This document shows positions 14,481-25,300 of a stretch of DNA of 64,000 nucleotides, piece after piece. Made by a program: the position numbers and the translations under genes. How positions within the stretch are numbered: the first letter of the stretch is position 1; every line of letters starts with the position of its first letter. Source of the stretch: Balamuthia mandrillaris (lineage: Eukaryota > Discosea > Longamoebia > Balamuthiidae). The notes under the pieces are model-generated. The model did not search any database and was not told the origin of the DNA. It saw only the letters and a program-made list of their open reading frames with translations. The stretch is taken from contig JAVKOQ010000008.1 in NCBI GenBank assembly GCA_031835245.1, positions 372,001 through 436,000 of the forward strand, given 5' to 3'.

Positions 14481-16346
14481 TCATTCCTTTTTTGTTTCTC
14501 CATGTAATAATGAAACTTTTGAATGGAGGGACGCTTCTGCAAGTTCTGCTTCTGTAGGTTTTTTTAAAACAAAGCCTACAAGGAGAGAAGAGAGGAGAGA
14601 GAAGAGATTGGTACCAGCTTCTTCGAGTACGGCCATGAGATTTTGAATGACATGAAGCTTTTGCTGCTCTAGCATGAAAACTGTTGGCAAGGAAAAAACC
14701 AATAAGACAAAGAAGGAAAAGGAAAAACGAGAGAAAGAGTAATTACGTTGAGAGCAATGCTCTTTGCTTTGTTGAATCAAACGTTGAAGTCGTAAAGGAC
14801 GATCGTTCTGGGATCTTCGGGGTGTTTGACTATCACCAGCAGCCGATGTCGTCGCAGCAAGACGTGAAATACTGTTGGCAGAGTGCCGCCGTGAAGAGGA
14901 ATGTTCTATCTCTTGTCGTTGTTCAAATGCACGTTCTTTATCTTTATCTTTGTAATGTTTCCTGTGTGCGTCATGTTCGTGGTCACTCAAATTGTTCTCT
15001 TTTTCTCGTTCTAACTTTCTTGCTCGTTCTTCTTTTTCATCTTGTTCTTCTTGTTCTTGTGCTTCTTCTTTTTCTCCTGGTTCTTGTTCTTGTTCTTGTT
15101 CTTGTTCTTCTTGTTCTTCTTCTGGTTCTTCTTCTTCTTCACTGTCTTCTTCTTCGTTGTCGCCGTCGCTGCGCTCGTCCTCATATTCCTCAATAAATGA
15201 GCCATTTAGTCGCAGTGACTCTTCTAATAGCTTGATTTCGTCCTCCAATAGTTCAGACTCTAGTTTTAAGTCTGCGCCCTCCTGGTGAGGTTCGTTCCCA
15301 CCTATTACTTCTAGTTCGTGTTGTTCTTCTTCTTGTTCCTCTTTTTCTTCTTCTCCTTCTCCTTCTTGTTCTTGTTCTTGTTCTTCTTCTTGTTCTTCTT
15401 GTTCTTGTTCTTCTTCTTCTTGTTCTTCTTGTTCTTGTTCTTCTTGTTCTTGTTCTTCTTCTTCTTCTTCTTGTTCTTCTTCTTCTTCTTCTTCTTCTGC
15501 TTCTTCTTCTTCTTCTTCTCCTTCTTGGTTTTCTGATTCTTCAGCTTCTGGTTCCAGTTCATGTTCTTGATCGTCATGTTGGTCTTTGTCTTGTTCTTGT
15601 TCTTGTTCTCGTTCCCGTTCCCGTTCTTGTTCTTCTTCTTCTTGTTCTTGTTTTTCATCTTCTTCATCTGGTTTTTCTTCTTCCACCGCTTCATGCTTTT
15701 GTTCTTGTTCTTCTTCTTGGTATTCATTGGCTGTATGACTTTCTTGTCCCATTAGTTGGAATGCAAACTCTTGTGTCTTCGTTATCCCTCGTTTTCGGTC
15801 TTCTCGGTCGTGTTCGCCTCTTTCTCGACGTTCCTCTCCCTCCGTTTCTCCATCTCTGTCTCTGTTGTGCCCTGTTTCTCCTTCGCCTTCTTGTTCCTCT
15901 TCCATCGCTTCAACAAGAATAACCGGTTCGTCTGTCGCCTGAGGTCTATCCGTTTTACTCCACGAAGCTAACGCTTCGTCATCCTCTCCCGCGTCCTGTT
16001 CTTCTTCGTTGCTGTTGCTCGTCTCTTCCTCCTCCTGAAAGAATTCATAGGCTTTGCCCTTATCCTTCCGCTCCACGTGGGCAGAAAGAGAAGGCCAACG
16101 AAGCTCATCCAGCCGTCTTCTCTGTTCCTGCAAATCGCTGGCAAAGCGATCGGCAACTCGACTTGCGGCAGCGTCACCGTGGCCGATATACCCTGTCTCG
16201 ACTGATCCATTGCTATAGGCCAACCGAACCTGGCTGCTGGACCTGGACAAGACCAACGTCTCCAACGCCGAGAATAGCTCTCTTTCTCGTTCGGCCAAAC
16301 GTTCCCATTGCTGGCGTAGCGGCAAAGCCTCCGGCAGCGTGTCCAT
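14481..16346 (-). CDS. Glu/Gln-rich low-complexity protein, 3 exons
   Basis: Exons on the minus strand: 14747-16346, 14615-14680, 14481-14575 (586 aa). The frame extends upstream to 16382, but that codon is GTG preceded by a stop, so ATG at 16346 is taken. Residues 1-80 are helical (LPLRQQWERLAERERELFSALE). Residues about 215-410 are runs of Glu with interspersed Gln, encoded by CTT/GTT-type trinucleotide repeats on the plus strand at about 15315-15660; a second such block is at about 15030-15150. The spliced C-terminus (FMLEQQKLHVIQNLMAVLEEA, then GFVLKKPTEAELAEASLHSK) is again ordered and supports both introns, which start GTAATT and GTACCA. Function unknown; composition suggests an extended scaffold. 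Confidence 0.6.
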   Translation of the reverse strand: MDTLPEALPLRQQWERLAERERELFSALETLVLSRSSSQVRLAYSNGSVETGYIGHGDAAASRVADRFASDLQEQRRRLDELRWPSLSAHVERKDKGKAYEFFQEEEETSNSNEEEQDAGEDDEALASWSKTDRPQATDEPVILVEAMEEEQEGEGETGHNRDRDGETEGEERRERGEHDREDRKRGITKTQEFAFQLMGQESHTANEYQEEEQEQKHEAVEEEKPDEEDEKQEQEEEEQEREREREQEQEQDKDQHDDQEHELEPEAEESENQEGEEEEEEAEEEEEEEEQEEEEEEQEQEEQEQEEQEEEEQEQEEQEEEQEQEQEGEGEEEKEEQEEEQHELEVIGGNEPHQEGADLKLESELLEDEIKLLEESLRLNGSFIEEYEDERSDGDNEEEDSEEEEEPEEEQEEQEQEQEQEPGEKEEAQEQEEQDEKEERARKLEREKENNLSDHEHDAHRKHYKDKDKERAFEQRQEIEHSSSRRHSANSISRLAATTSAAGDSQTPRRSQNDRPLRLQRLIQQSKEHCSQRNYSFSRFSFSFFVLLVFSLPTVFMLEQQKLHVIQNLMAVLEEAGTNLFSLLSSLLVGFVLKKPTEAELAEASLHSKVSLLHGETKKE

Positions 16347-16463
16347 TTCGTTCAGCTCCTCTTCTGCTTCGGCAAGTTTCACATGTCGTCACGATAGGTT
16401 TTTCGTGTCGTCACGGAACGAAATGAATTATAGTCGTGTCGACACGTAACAAAAGTAATAGCA

Positions 16464-16632
16464 AAGCTGGAGCAGACGTGTTGTGGAGACCACCCAATCT
16501 GGAGAAAGAATTCTTCATTGCTAGGACGAACGCTTTGAAGCCGCTGAGTATCTGTTCAACCCCATCGGTAGTTTTTCTGAGCCAAAATTCTTTCTCAAGT
16601 TTGTGTGGTCTCCACAACATCTGCTCCAGCTT
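16464..16632. repeat. Long near-perfect inverted repeat (hairpin or MITE-like)
   Basis: Left arm 16464-16514 and right arm 16584-16632 are reverse complements over about 48 bases, with one 2-base indel and about four mismatches, separated by 69 bases. The transcript of either strand would fold into a stem of about 48 bp. It lies in a non-coding gap between genes; small open frames across it are by-products of the symmetry. Confidence 0.8.
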
Positions 16633-17208
16633 CAGATAGACCCTCTAGAAGTTTCTGAGCTCACAGGGATTGGTCATTCGACACTAACCACGTTGCAAGG
16701 ATTGCTGTTGAAGCAGTCGTTCATTTGTTGCATCTACTAACACGTCCCACAACGCATGTTTGTGAAGATGAAAGAAAACACCAAAAAAGGATCCCTTTCC
16801 ATTGAGGTGAAGTGAAAGAAGGATCCATGGTTGCTGTTGATGAAATGGGGTGCTATCCTTTTGACCTGATCTGCAACGACCTTCCTGCCCTCTTTGTGAA
16901 AGTTCTCCACATACTCTCATTCCTTTTGCTTGTTCACAGAAACTGTTTGTTTTTTTGGATTGTTTTTTTATTTAAAATAAAGGCTTGTTCGCGTGTCTGA
17001 AGTGCATTGCTGGAGAGTTTCTTTCAGGTCGCAAGCAAATAGACATCGCTTTGAAAGCAGTTTGGAGTGGAAAGGCTTTGTCCTGCATTCCATTTATTCC
17101 CATGGTTTGGAGCGGCAAGGGCAGACCAATACCGAATGAATGGGGCGCAACATGCTAACTGTGTAATAATTGCTTCGGTTGCCCTTGACCGCCAGCAAGA
17201 GGGAGGAA
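16633..17208. other. Intergenic region without a supported gene
   Basis: Short open frames exist on both strands (for example 16684-16920 minus and 16812-17000 plus) but none has start, splice and composition evidence together. It may hold remnants of an element linked to the adjacent inverted repeat. Confidence 0.3.
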
Positions 17209-18514
17209 TGGAGAGTTTGCCGGCAGAGCTGGTGTTCTACACCTTGGACATGCTTCCCAAAGGCATGAAGCCCATCGCTGCCAGAACTTGCAAGCGCTGG
17301 TAATCCTCTTGCCTGCCTCCCGCTCAGAAGAACCAGCTCAGCGTGACGGCCGTGTGCCGCAACCTGAACTTGTTGCGGTGGGCGGTGAAGGAGCAGGGCT
17401 GTCCCTTGGAGCGAAGGACTTTCCGGGCGGCGGCTCAGCAAGGAGACTTGGCGGTGCTGAAGTGGCTGCGAGAGCAAGGTATGCCCTTGGAGGAGGGACT
17501 TTGCGATGAAGCAGCAGCGGGAGGGCGTTTGGAGGCACTGCAGTGGCTTCATGAAGAGGGTTGCCCTTGGGGCGAGCAAACCTGTGCAAACGCAGCGTTG
17601 CATGGCCATTTGGAGGTGTTGAACTGGGCTCATGAGAACGGCTGTTCATGGAACGAATCTACGTGCAGCGAGGCAGCTTTCGGAGGACACTTGGAAGTGC
17701 TCAAATGGGCCAGACAACGTGGCTGCAAGTGGGACAGGTTCACCACCGTCCTTGCGGCACGGAACGGGCATTTGGAGGTGTTGCAATGGGCCAAAGAGAA
17801 TGGATGCCCTTCTTCAGGAGAGATATGTGGGAGGGCAGCAAGGTACGGACATTTAGAAGTGTTGAAATGGGCGGTGGAGAACGGTTACCTGCTTGACGAG
17901 GGTACTTGCCCACGCAGCTTTTGGTGGACAGTTGGAAACTCTCAAGTGGCTTCGTGAAAGAGGCTGCCCTTGGACCAGCACTGTCTGCAAGGGTGCAGTA
18001 AGCAACGGACATTTGGAGGTGTTGAAGTGGGCCAGGGAGAATGGATGCCCTTGGGATCACGATTTGTTCTCGCGCTGCCTTTCATGGGCACTTGGAGGTG
18101 CTGAAATGGGCAAGGGCAAACGGATGTCCGTGGAACGAGAGGGCGTGTTGTGGGGCAGCCCAAAGAGGACACGTGGAAGTGCTGAAATGGGCGGTAGATA
18201 ATGGATGCCCTTGGAATAAACGAGATTGCATGGTTGCGGCTGCAACATATGGACGGTTGGAGGTTCTGCAATGGCTGAGAGCGAATGAACCGTCTTCATG
18301 GGACGCAGAGGCGGTGTGCATTGCTGCTGCAAAAGGAAGTCAGCGTATACCAATGGGCAATGATGCCACAAAGCGGTATGAAGCTGTGTTGCAGTGGGTG
18401 CATGAAGAGGGATGTTTCAGTGGTGGTATAGCTTGGCAAGTGAGGAGAATAGCAGAGGCGAGCAGCTGGGATGGCGTGGTGCAATGGCTCGACGATAACA
18501 AGCTTTGTCAATAG
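17209..18514 (+). pseudogene. F-box plus ankyrin-type (GCPW) repeat protein, interrupted by two frameshifts
   Basis: Starts MESLPAELVFYTLDMLPKGMK, an F-box-like N-terminus. A 42-base intron 17300-17341 (GTAATC..CTCAG) joins to VTAVCRNLNLLRWAVKE. After it come about 12 repeats of roughly 27 residues with the core GHLEVLKWARENGCPW, an ankyrin variant common in amoebae, brown algae and giant DNA viruses. Two frame changes break it: near 17902-17905 (LLDEGT then AHAAFGG) and near 18062-18066 (CPWDHD then ICSRAAFHG). Each is best explained by two lost bases or one gained base. The repeat continues perfectly in the new frame each time, to a stop at 18514. Either a recent pseudogene or sequencing errors. 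Other long genes in this window show no such breaks. Confidence 0.65.
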
Positions 18515-18623
18515 AATAATAGCATCTATGTCTCAAGGGTTTGGCGAGCGTCAAAGGAGGAAAAATAAAAGCTGTGTTGTTACAAAAAAAAAAGAAAGAA
18601 GTTTTGTTTTCTCTGACTCTCTT

Positions 18624-19307
18624 TTAGTTCTTCTTTCTCATCATCTTGTCCACAAACTCGCTGTAGTTGATCTGCTCACCGCCGCCAGCGTCGCGAATGA
18701 GCTCCTCCACCTCAGCGGGGCTCAGCGGCTGTCCCAGGCTGGTGAGCAGCCTTCGAAGGTCATAGGCCGTCACATAGCCGTTACCCTCCCTGTCCAACAC
18801 ACGAAATGCGTGTTTCACCACGTCGCCTGCTTGTTGAGCAGCCCTGTTTCAATTGTAAGAAAAGAAAAAAACAAAAGAGCAAGAAAACACAAACACAAAC
18901 GAGAAAAGCAGTCAAGAACAAGCAAACAAAACACAAACGAACTACCAAAAAAAAAAACTAGGTGAAGAAATAAAAGCAACAAACCATTTCTCAGCTCTGT
19001 TACGCTCAAAAGCGTCGTAGGTGATGCTTCCACCGGGGCACATGCCAGAGACTTGAGACTCGTTCAAGTCCTCGCCGACAGCACGCATGAGGACGGTGAA
19101 CTCTTTGGTGGTGAGGCTGCCTTTGTTTTCCTTGTCAAAGAAGTTGAACACTTCTCTGAGCTCTTGTTTCTGCTCCGGCGACAATTGATCCTATTTTGTT
19201 TCAAGCAAAAAAAAAAAACAAAGCCAACGAAAAAAAAACTTCATGGGTGAGAAAGAAAGCAAACATTATTATTTTTTTTTTTTGCGAAAGGGAAACGCGA
19301 CTACCAT
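18624..19307 (-). CDS. EF-hand protein, calmodulin/myosin essential light chain-like, 3 exons
   Basis: Exons on the minus strand: 19305-19307 (the ATG alone), 18985-19190, 18624-18843 (142 aa). The first coding exon is just ATG, followed directly by GTAGTC; the second begins DQLSPEQKQELREVFNFFD, the classic start of this family. Of four EF-hands, loops 1 (DKENKGSLTTKE, about 19-30) and 3 (DREGNGYVTAYD) could bind calcium, although loop 1 has Lys rather than Asp/Asn at position 5. Loops 2 (MCPGGSITYDAF) and 4 (AGGGEQINYSEF) have lost ligands. Such partial loss is typical of myosin light chains rather than of calmodulin, which has 148 residues and four active loops. Confidence 0.8.
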
Positions 19308-19665
19308 TCGTGAGGGATGGGCGAAGATGACGGATTAAAAATCTGTTGCTTGTACTATTTTTTTTTTCTTTGCTTTCTTTTTTTTCTTTCTTGTATTTTG
19401 GATTACTTGTCGACATTCAATATTATTAACTGCCGACAGTGACGTCATATGTCGACGAAAACAAAATGAAATTTTTCCAGGAAAGAAAGATTATTTATTA
19501 ACCGATATTTTACTATATTGAGTTGCGTAAACTTTATCGCTTATCTGGAGACTAAGAGGCTGGCTGCACACGAAACCACGAAACCGCAAGGACTTCAACC
19601 ACTCATTGGTATAAATACAGAGTTGACATCATCGCTGCTGCAGGTCTCCTCACTCCACCATAACT
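19308..19665. promoter_or_regulatory. Divergent intergenic promoter region with TATA box and GTCGAC motifs
   Basis: TATAAATA at 19610-19617 (plus) is 49 bases before the ATG at 19666. Two GTCGAC hexamers lie at 19409-19414 and 19451-19456, between the divergent starts of the EF-hand gene and the next plus-strand gene. Confidence 0.5.
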
Positions 19666-20510
19666 ATGATGTCCTCCTCTGCCGAATGGACTCAGCAAAG
19701 TAAGGACGCCAACGTATTGGCGTGCTTCCACGCCTTCCAGCAGGGGCAAATAGATGAGAAGGAGTTGGTAGACTCGTTGCGTGTTCTCAGTCTTTGTTCG
19801 TTCTTTCTCTGCTCTCTGCCCTCTTCTCTAGCTCTCTCTTTACGGGTCTGTTGCTCTTTTAACAAAATAACCATAAAACAGCCTCGACACAAGAGCCCAA
19901 CTACGAGAGCCAACCAATCCCTTTTTCCTCCTCCAGGCATCAGTTTATGACGAGCGTGAAGGAAAAGGAATACAGTTCTTCTACAAGCTACGGCTCCTCT
20001 GAAAGCAGTTCTTCCCAACTCATGTCTTTTTCCAGGTCTGCTCCTCTCTCCCTCTGTTTCTCCCTTGCTCTCTGTTCCCCTCGTTCTCTCTAAGATGACT
20101 AGAGAGAGTGGTGGCCACAGGATGAGAATATTATAAAGAGGGCCTACAGGTGTCACTGCGAAAGTTTGGAAGAGGAAGACGCAGTGGATGAACTGGCTGA
20201 ACAGATGGGTCTTCGCGGCGCAGCCTATCTCACTGATTGGGACACCGGGGTCACCAGACTCAGTGATTCAGTAGGGATCGCTGTTTGGATGTTCCTTAGC
20301 CATGTTTACCCGAACGGCATCCAGGGCATATGGGAGCCACTGGGCGAAGAGGAAGAGGACGAGGAGGAAGACGCAGACTTTGTGGTAGGCGAGGAACTTC
20401 TCAGTGAGGATGATGAAGTTGATGAAGAGGAAGACGCAGATTTAGTGGTAGGCGAGGAACTTCTCAGTGGGGATGATGAAGCTGATGAAGAGGTTGTTGA
20501 ATTGGGTTAA
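19666..20510 (+). CDS. Protein of unknown function with acidic C-terminus, 3 exons (model partly uncertain)
   Basis: Proposed exons 19666-19782, 19944-20035 and 20105-20510 (204 aa), giving MMSSSAEWTQQSKDANVLAC, then FMTSVKEKEYSSSTSYGSS, then ENIIKRAYRCHCESLEEED. The third exon is the surest: LAEQMGLRGAAYLTDWDTG, then VAVWMFLSHVYPNG-like hydrophobic residues and a duplicated acidic stretch, DADFVVGEELLSEDDE and DADLVVGEELLSGDDE. The acceptor sites were chosen only because they keep the frame open, so the exon edges are tentative. A TATAAATA box lies 49 bases upstream of the ATG. I recognise no family. Confidence 0.5.
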
Positions 20511-20603
20511 GAGCATATTAGTGGTGAGAATTAGAGCCTGGGGTGTGACTGAAGTAAAAATAGTATCCACGATTTTGCGTGTTAAGCAATTAATTACAAT
20601 AAT

Positions 20604-20607
<4 letters not shown>

Positions 20608-20640
<33 letters not shown>
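20608..20640. repeat. GA microsatellite
   Basis: About 15 GA units between the convergent 3' ends of the preceding plus-strand gene and the minus-strand EF-hand gene. Confidence 0.9.
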
Positions 20641-20643
<3 letters not shown>

Positions 20644-20683
20644 AGACAGCATAATCATTTGCCAAACGAGGAGTTCAGCCGAG

Positions 20684-21435
20684 TCAATGTTGTTGACAAA
20701 GCAGAGCTCTAAACTAAAATGGTAACTTAGTATGAGAACGAACGAGAATGACAACTGGAGAGAGAGAGACATTACATACCTCTTCAAAGTCAATGAATCC
20801 TTTACCACTCCGATCCGCTCGGCTGAACTCTGAATTCAGAAGGTCATCCGAAATATCGTCCCCTGTTTTGAAAACAAAAACATAGCAAAATAAGTCGTTG
20901 AAACATAAAAGAAGAACAACAAATGAAAGCAAGGGAACGAAACGGTTTGGAATGGAGATTAAACAAGAGAAAAAAAGAACACATAACAAACCCCATATCT
21001 GGAACGCCTTCTTTAAGTCCTCCTTGTTCAATTTGCCATTGCCTCCCGCATCTAACGCATTGAAAAGCGCCCGCAGGCCCTCCTCCGTGAAGAGCTCCTC
21101 TTCTAACCCTCCAACCTCCAGAGGGAGATCTCCTTCTCCGTCGTTGAGTCCTAGATCACAGTTGCCACTGCTGCTGCGCCGACTGCGGTTTTCACCTGTT
21201 CCACTCCTGCTTCTTGCTCCTTCACTTCCGCTTTCTCCTCCGGAATCTCGTGTGACTGAAAGCAGGAAGGCGCGAAACTGTTCGAGTGTAATTTGCCCGG
21301 TGTTGTGTTTGTCGATAAGTTTGAACGTAAAAGTGGCTTCCCCTTTGGTCATATCAACTGAGTAAACAGTGAAAAAAAAAGCGGCCGTTAGGTTGAAGAA
21401 GAACAAGAAGCAGTAGCAGAAGAGAAGGAGAAGAA

Positions 21436-21472
<37 letters not shown>

Positions 21473-21865
21473 TTTGACGAGAAGAACAAGACAAGAAAGA
21501 AGAGAAGAAGAAGAAGAAGAAGGAGAAGAAGAAGAAGAAGAAGAAGAAGAAGAAGAAGAAGAAGAAGAAGAAGAAGAAGAAGAAGAAGAAGAAGAACAAG
21601 AAGAACAACAAGAACAAGAAGAAGAACAAGAACAACAAGAACAGTGCACAAGAACAAAAGCAGAACAACAGGAATAACAAGTGAAGGAAGATGGAGAACA
21701 GGAAGAAAAAAGCCAACATTTGATAGAGGCGTTCGTGAATTCGTCCAAGTTGAGAACACCGTCTCGGTTGAGGTCAATCTGGTCAAAAAGGATCAAAATG
21801 TCTTCATCCGTCATTCCTTGTTCTTCCCCTCCTCCGTCGTCTTGTGCTGGAGCCATGTCTTGCAT
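20684..21865 (-). CDS. Four-EF-hand calcium-binding protein, 4 exons
   Basis: Exons on the minus strand: 21718-21865, 20992-21357, 20780-20862, 20684-20713 (208 aa). All four EF loops are present: DLNRDGVLNLDE, DKHNTGQITLEQ, DAGGNGKLNKED and DRSGKGFIDFEE; the last exon (30 bases, FRALLCQQH) completes the final F-helix after a GTATGT donor. Loop 2 ends in Gln and loop 3 ends in Asp, so affinity may vary. A Ser/Arg/Gly-rich linker of about 55 residues separates the two EF pairs, which calmodulin lacks, so this is a calmodulin-related sensor rather than calmodulin. Intron 1 (360 bases) is GA and GAA repeat on the plus strand. A TTATACTATA element lies about 45-55 bases upstream of the start. Confidence 0.85.
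21439..21597. repeat. GA and GAA repeats in EF-hand gene intron 1
   Basis: A (GA)n block at about 21440-21470 and a (GAA)n block at about 21500-21597 on the plus strand, that is CT and CTT on the sense strand of the gene. Confidence 0.9.
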
Positions 21866-22316
21866 TATTTTTTGTTGTTGTTCTTGTGTTCTCGTTCCAA
21901 AACGAAAAAATATAGTATAAACCTCGAGAGGCCAACGAACGCCAACAAAGCGTCAATCTCACAGCGAGCTTGGATGAAAGAGACGCCTCCTTCCTCCCGG
22001 CACCATCAGCAGCTCGACACACACCAACTCGCTACCTTTTTTCTTTTTTTGTTGTTGCTATGGGCCATATTCTGTCGACTTCATAAAGACAAACATTACC
22101 TTTTATATCCGAATTGTCTTTTTATGGACAAAATATGAATTCGAATTTTGATTTTCGATTCGTCGTTTGAATATTTCGTATCCTCGAAAAGTTATTTGTA
22201 GACAACGATAAGTGAAAATAAATGTAATATTTCTTGGCCAATTTATTTAAAAAGATTGCAATAAAAAAACCAATGAGACTAGGTACTGGTAGGAGCTGTT
22301 TGGTAAAGTTAGTTAC
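21866..22316. other. Intergenic region
   Basis: AT-rich gap upstream of the EF-hand gene and downstream of the coiled-coil gene. It carries one GTCGAC hexamer at 22074-22079; no gene seen. Confidence 0.4.
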
Positions 22317-25300
22317 TCAGGTCCACCGGTGCAACAGTTCCTGTTGGAGCCGCTTCTTCTCTTGCACGTACTCAAGCATCTCCAACAGAGTGCCCTTGAA
22401 CTGCATCAGCTCTGTTTTCGCTTTCATCGGAAATGCGATCGCGCCTGCTTTTCCATCCCCTTCTTTCTTCTGCTTCTGCTCTTCTTCTTCCGCTTCATTG
22501 CTTTGCACGAGTCTTTTCTTCAAGAACTCGATAACTTCCTTCTTGTCTCGTAACTGCTCTTCCTTTTCCTCCAGGTCCTCAGCCAACCTCTTGACTTGCG
22601 CTGAGAGCGTCCTGTTACTCACTCTCAAGCTCTCTGTCGTCTTCTTGTCTTCTGCAATGTTGTTGTTCAACGTTTGAATGTATCCTTTGAGCGCTTCCAA
22701 GTCTTTCACGCTGCGCTGCTGCCACTCTGCCATTTGTTTTTGCATCTGCTCTCGAAGCTTTCGTTCTATTGCCACGGCATCCTCTTTCGATTGTTGTGGA
22801 ACATCGCCGCCATCTTTGGGCATCGACTTTTCTGCGTCGTTGTATTCTGTTGCTTCGCCTTCTTCTTCCTCTTCTTTATTTTCTTTATCTTCATCTCCTT
22901 CTCTTTCTGCTTCTTTTGTCTTTGAAACATTTGGCTTTTTCGACTCGTCATGCAATGCTTTTATAGCATTGCTTTCAAGTTGTTTCTGCAACTCCTCCAC
23001 CTTCTCTTCCTTCTCCGCTAATTCCTTTCTCACTCGCTCGTGCTTCTCGCGCGTCCGTTCTCTCATCTCCTCCAACCGCTCTATCTCCTCCTCTAAATGC
23101 TCTACCATCGCTTCTTTCTCCTCTAACGCTTGCAACGAGGCAGCCAGTTCCTGCTCTTTGAGACCTAAAGTCTCGATGGCAGCTGCTGCCATGTTTTTTA
23201 GCTCTCCGTTCATTCGTTCCTTTGTAGTCAATTGTTCGTTGAGTTCTCGTATTTTTTGTAGTCTTTCTTCTTCTTTGTGTTTGAGCTCTTCTACCATTTG
23301 CTCCTTTTCAGCGAGTTGCTGGTTGAGTTCTTGAAGCGTTTGTTCCATTTCTGCTTCTTTTGCCTCTTCTAATGCTTCTTTGGATGATCGCAGCATCTGC
23401 TGCGATTCCCATTCTTTTTGTTTTTCTCGGAACTCTATTTCGAGATGTTCCTGTTCTCTCTTTGCGGCAACTTCGTTTGCTTTACTTTTTTCTATTTCTT
23501 GTTGTGCTTCTCTATTTTCTTTCATCACCGTTTCTAGTTGTTTCTCAACTTGAGTCAATTTGTTCTCCATCTCTGCAATCATTTTTGCGTTTCGTTCTTT
23601 CTCTTCTTGTAATTCGTCCATCGTACTTTCCAACGTTTCTTTTTGTTCTCTCTCTTCCTGCAAAAATTCTTCCGCTGACAGTTTCTCATGTAGCAAATCT
23701 TCCAGTTTGGTCGTCCATTCAAGCTCTTTCTGCATGAACTCTTCATTCTGCTTATGCAATTGTTGCTCCAATGCTTGTCTCTCTTCGCCGGCATTTTGTA
23801 CTATCTCCTTCACTTTTGCGCACCATTTCTCTTCCATTTGTGCCAACAGTGCTTCATTGGCTTCTTTCTGTTGTTGCATCGCTTCGTTCCATTGAGTCTC
23901 TTTGTTTTTCATGGCTTCTTCCCATTCTTTCTCTTTGTGAGCAAGTGATTCGTTTGTGCGTTCTGTCCACTCTGCTTCTCTGTGGTGCAATTCTGCTTCA
24001 AAAGCGCTTCTCAGCGAATGTTCCGTTTGTTCCATAGTTCGCTTTAGTTCTTCTTCCCTTTTGGCAACTTGCTGGGCTTTCGTTTCCTCTTCTTGCTCTC
24101 TCCATTCCGCTTCCTTACGTGCTAAAACCTCTTCCATGGATTTGCTCCATTCTTCTTCCTTCTCTCTCATCATCTCCTTTCCTATGTCCAAGAACTCAGC
24201 TTCTTTCTTTTCCTCCTGGTCTCTCCATTCCTCTTCTTTACGTTTCAACAACTCTTCTGTTGATTGCTTCCATTCTTCTTTCTCTCTCAACATTGCCTCT
24301 TCTCGTTCTTTGAACTCTCTTTCCTTTTGTTGTTCTCGTTGTTGCCATTCTGCTTCTTTACTCTTCAGCAGCTCTTCAGTAGCATTTCTCCATTCTTGCT
24401 CTTTCTGTTTGAACATTTCCTCCTCTAGCGCTTTGAATTGCGTTTGTTTTTCTTCTTCCTGTTCTCTCCAATCCTCTTCTTTGCGTTTCAACAGTTCGTC
24501 CGTTGCTTTCTTCCACTCTTCTTCTTTCTCATGCAACTTGTGCAGTTGTTCTTGTTGCTTTTGCTGCATTTCTTCCAGCGCGTTCATCAACTCTGCCTCT
24601 CGTTCTCTCCAAGTGGCTTCCTTTTGTTGCAGCTCTGCCATCAAAGCTTCGATCCTTCTCTCCAACAAGTTTGTTTCCTCTGTCTTCTCTTCCAACTGTT
24701 GAAAGATCTGTCGATTCCGTTCCGTTCCGATTCGAAGCTCCTCTCTCATTCTTTTCAGTTCAAGTTTCGCCGTTCTTAAATCTTCCGACGTGCGAACTAC
24801 TTCTCGACCGACGTCTCCCAACATCTCCTTCATCTGCTCTGGAAAGAGCTTCATGATCTTTTCCTGAAAGCCAAAGGAGAAGTCCTTGCCTTCCAGCAGA
24901 AGTACTTGTCCCAAATTTTCCTTCAGCTTTCGTTCCTTCTCTTCCGATATCATCTTGCTCTTAGCTTCATTCGTTTGGGGTGCTATCTGATCTTCCCACT
25001 TGGCTTTTTTATCCATCATGGCTTCATATCTTTCCTTTTCCTTTTCCATTAGGTATGATTCTTCTTCATAGGAACCCCGAGAAGAAGCGAGTCTCTCCGA
25101 CAACCCTTGCAAACGTTCCAATCGTTCCTTCATGCCTGCCACACTCTCCGCCGTTCGAGTGAGCTCTTCCACTTTCTCCCTCTCTCTCCTCAACTCCTCT
25201 TCTGTCGTCAACATTTTCGCCCTCCACTCCTCATGCGCTCTCTCATGTCTCTTCCTTCTTTCAATCTCCTCCTCTTCCATTATCCTTAACTGCAGTCTCA

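Noticed and set aside
16684-16920. Possible transposase fragment near the inverted repeat
   Set aside because: The minus-strand frame (HLHKHALWDVLVDATNERL) has no catalytic motif and is short; linkage to the hairpin is only by position.
17900-17920. A tiny intron as explanation for the first frameshift in the ankyrin gene
   Set aside because: The only GT..AG pair would give an intron of about 16 bases, far below the shortest credible intron here.
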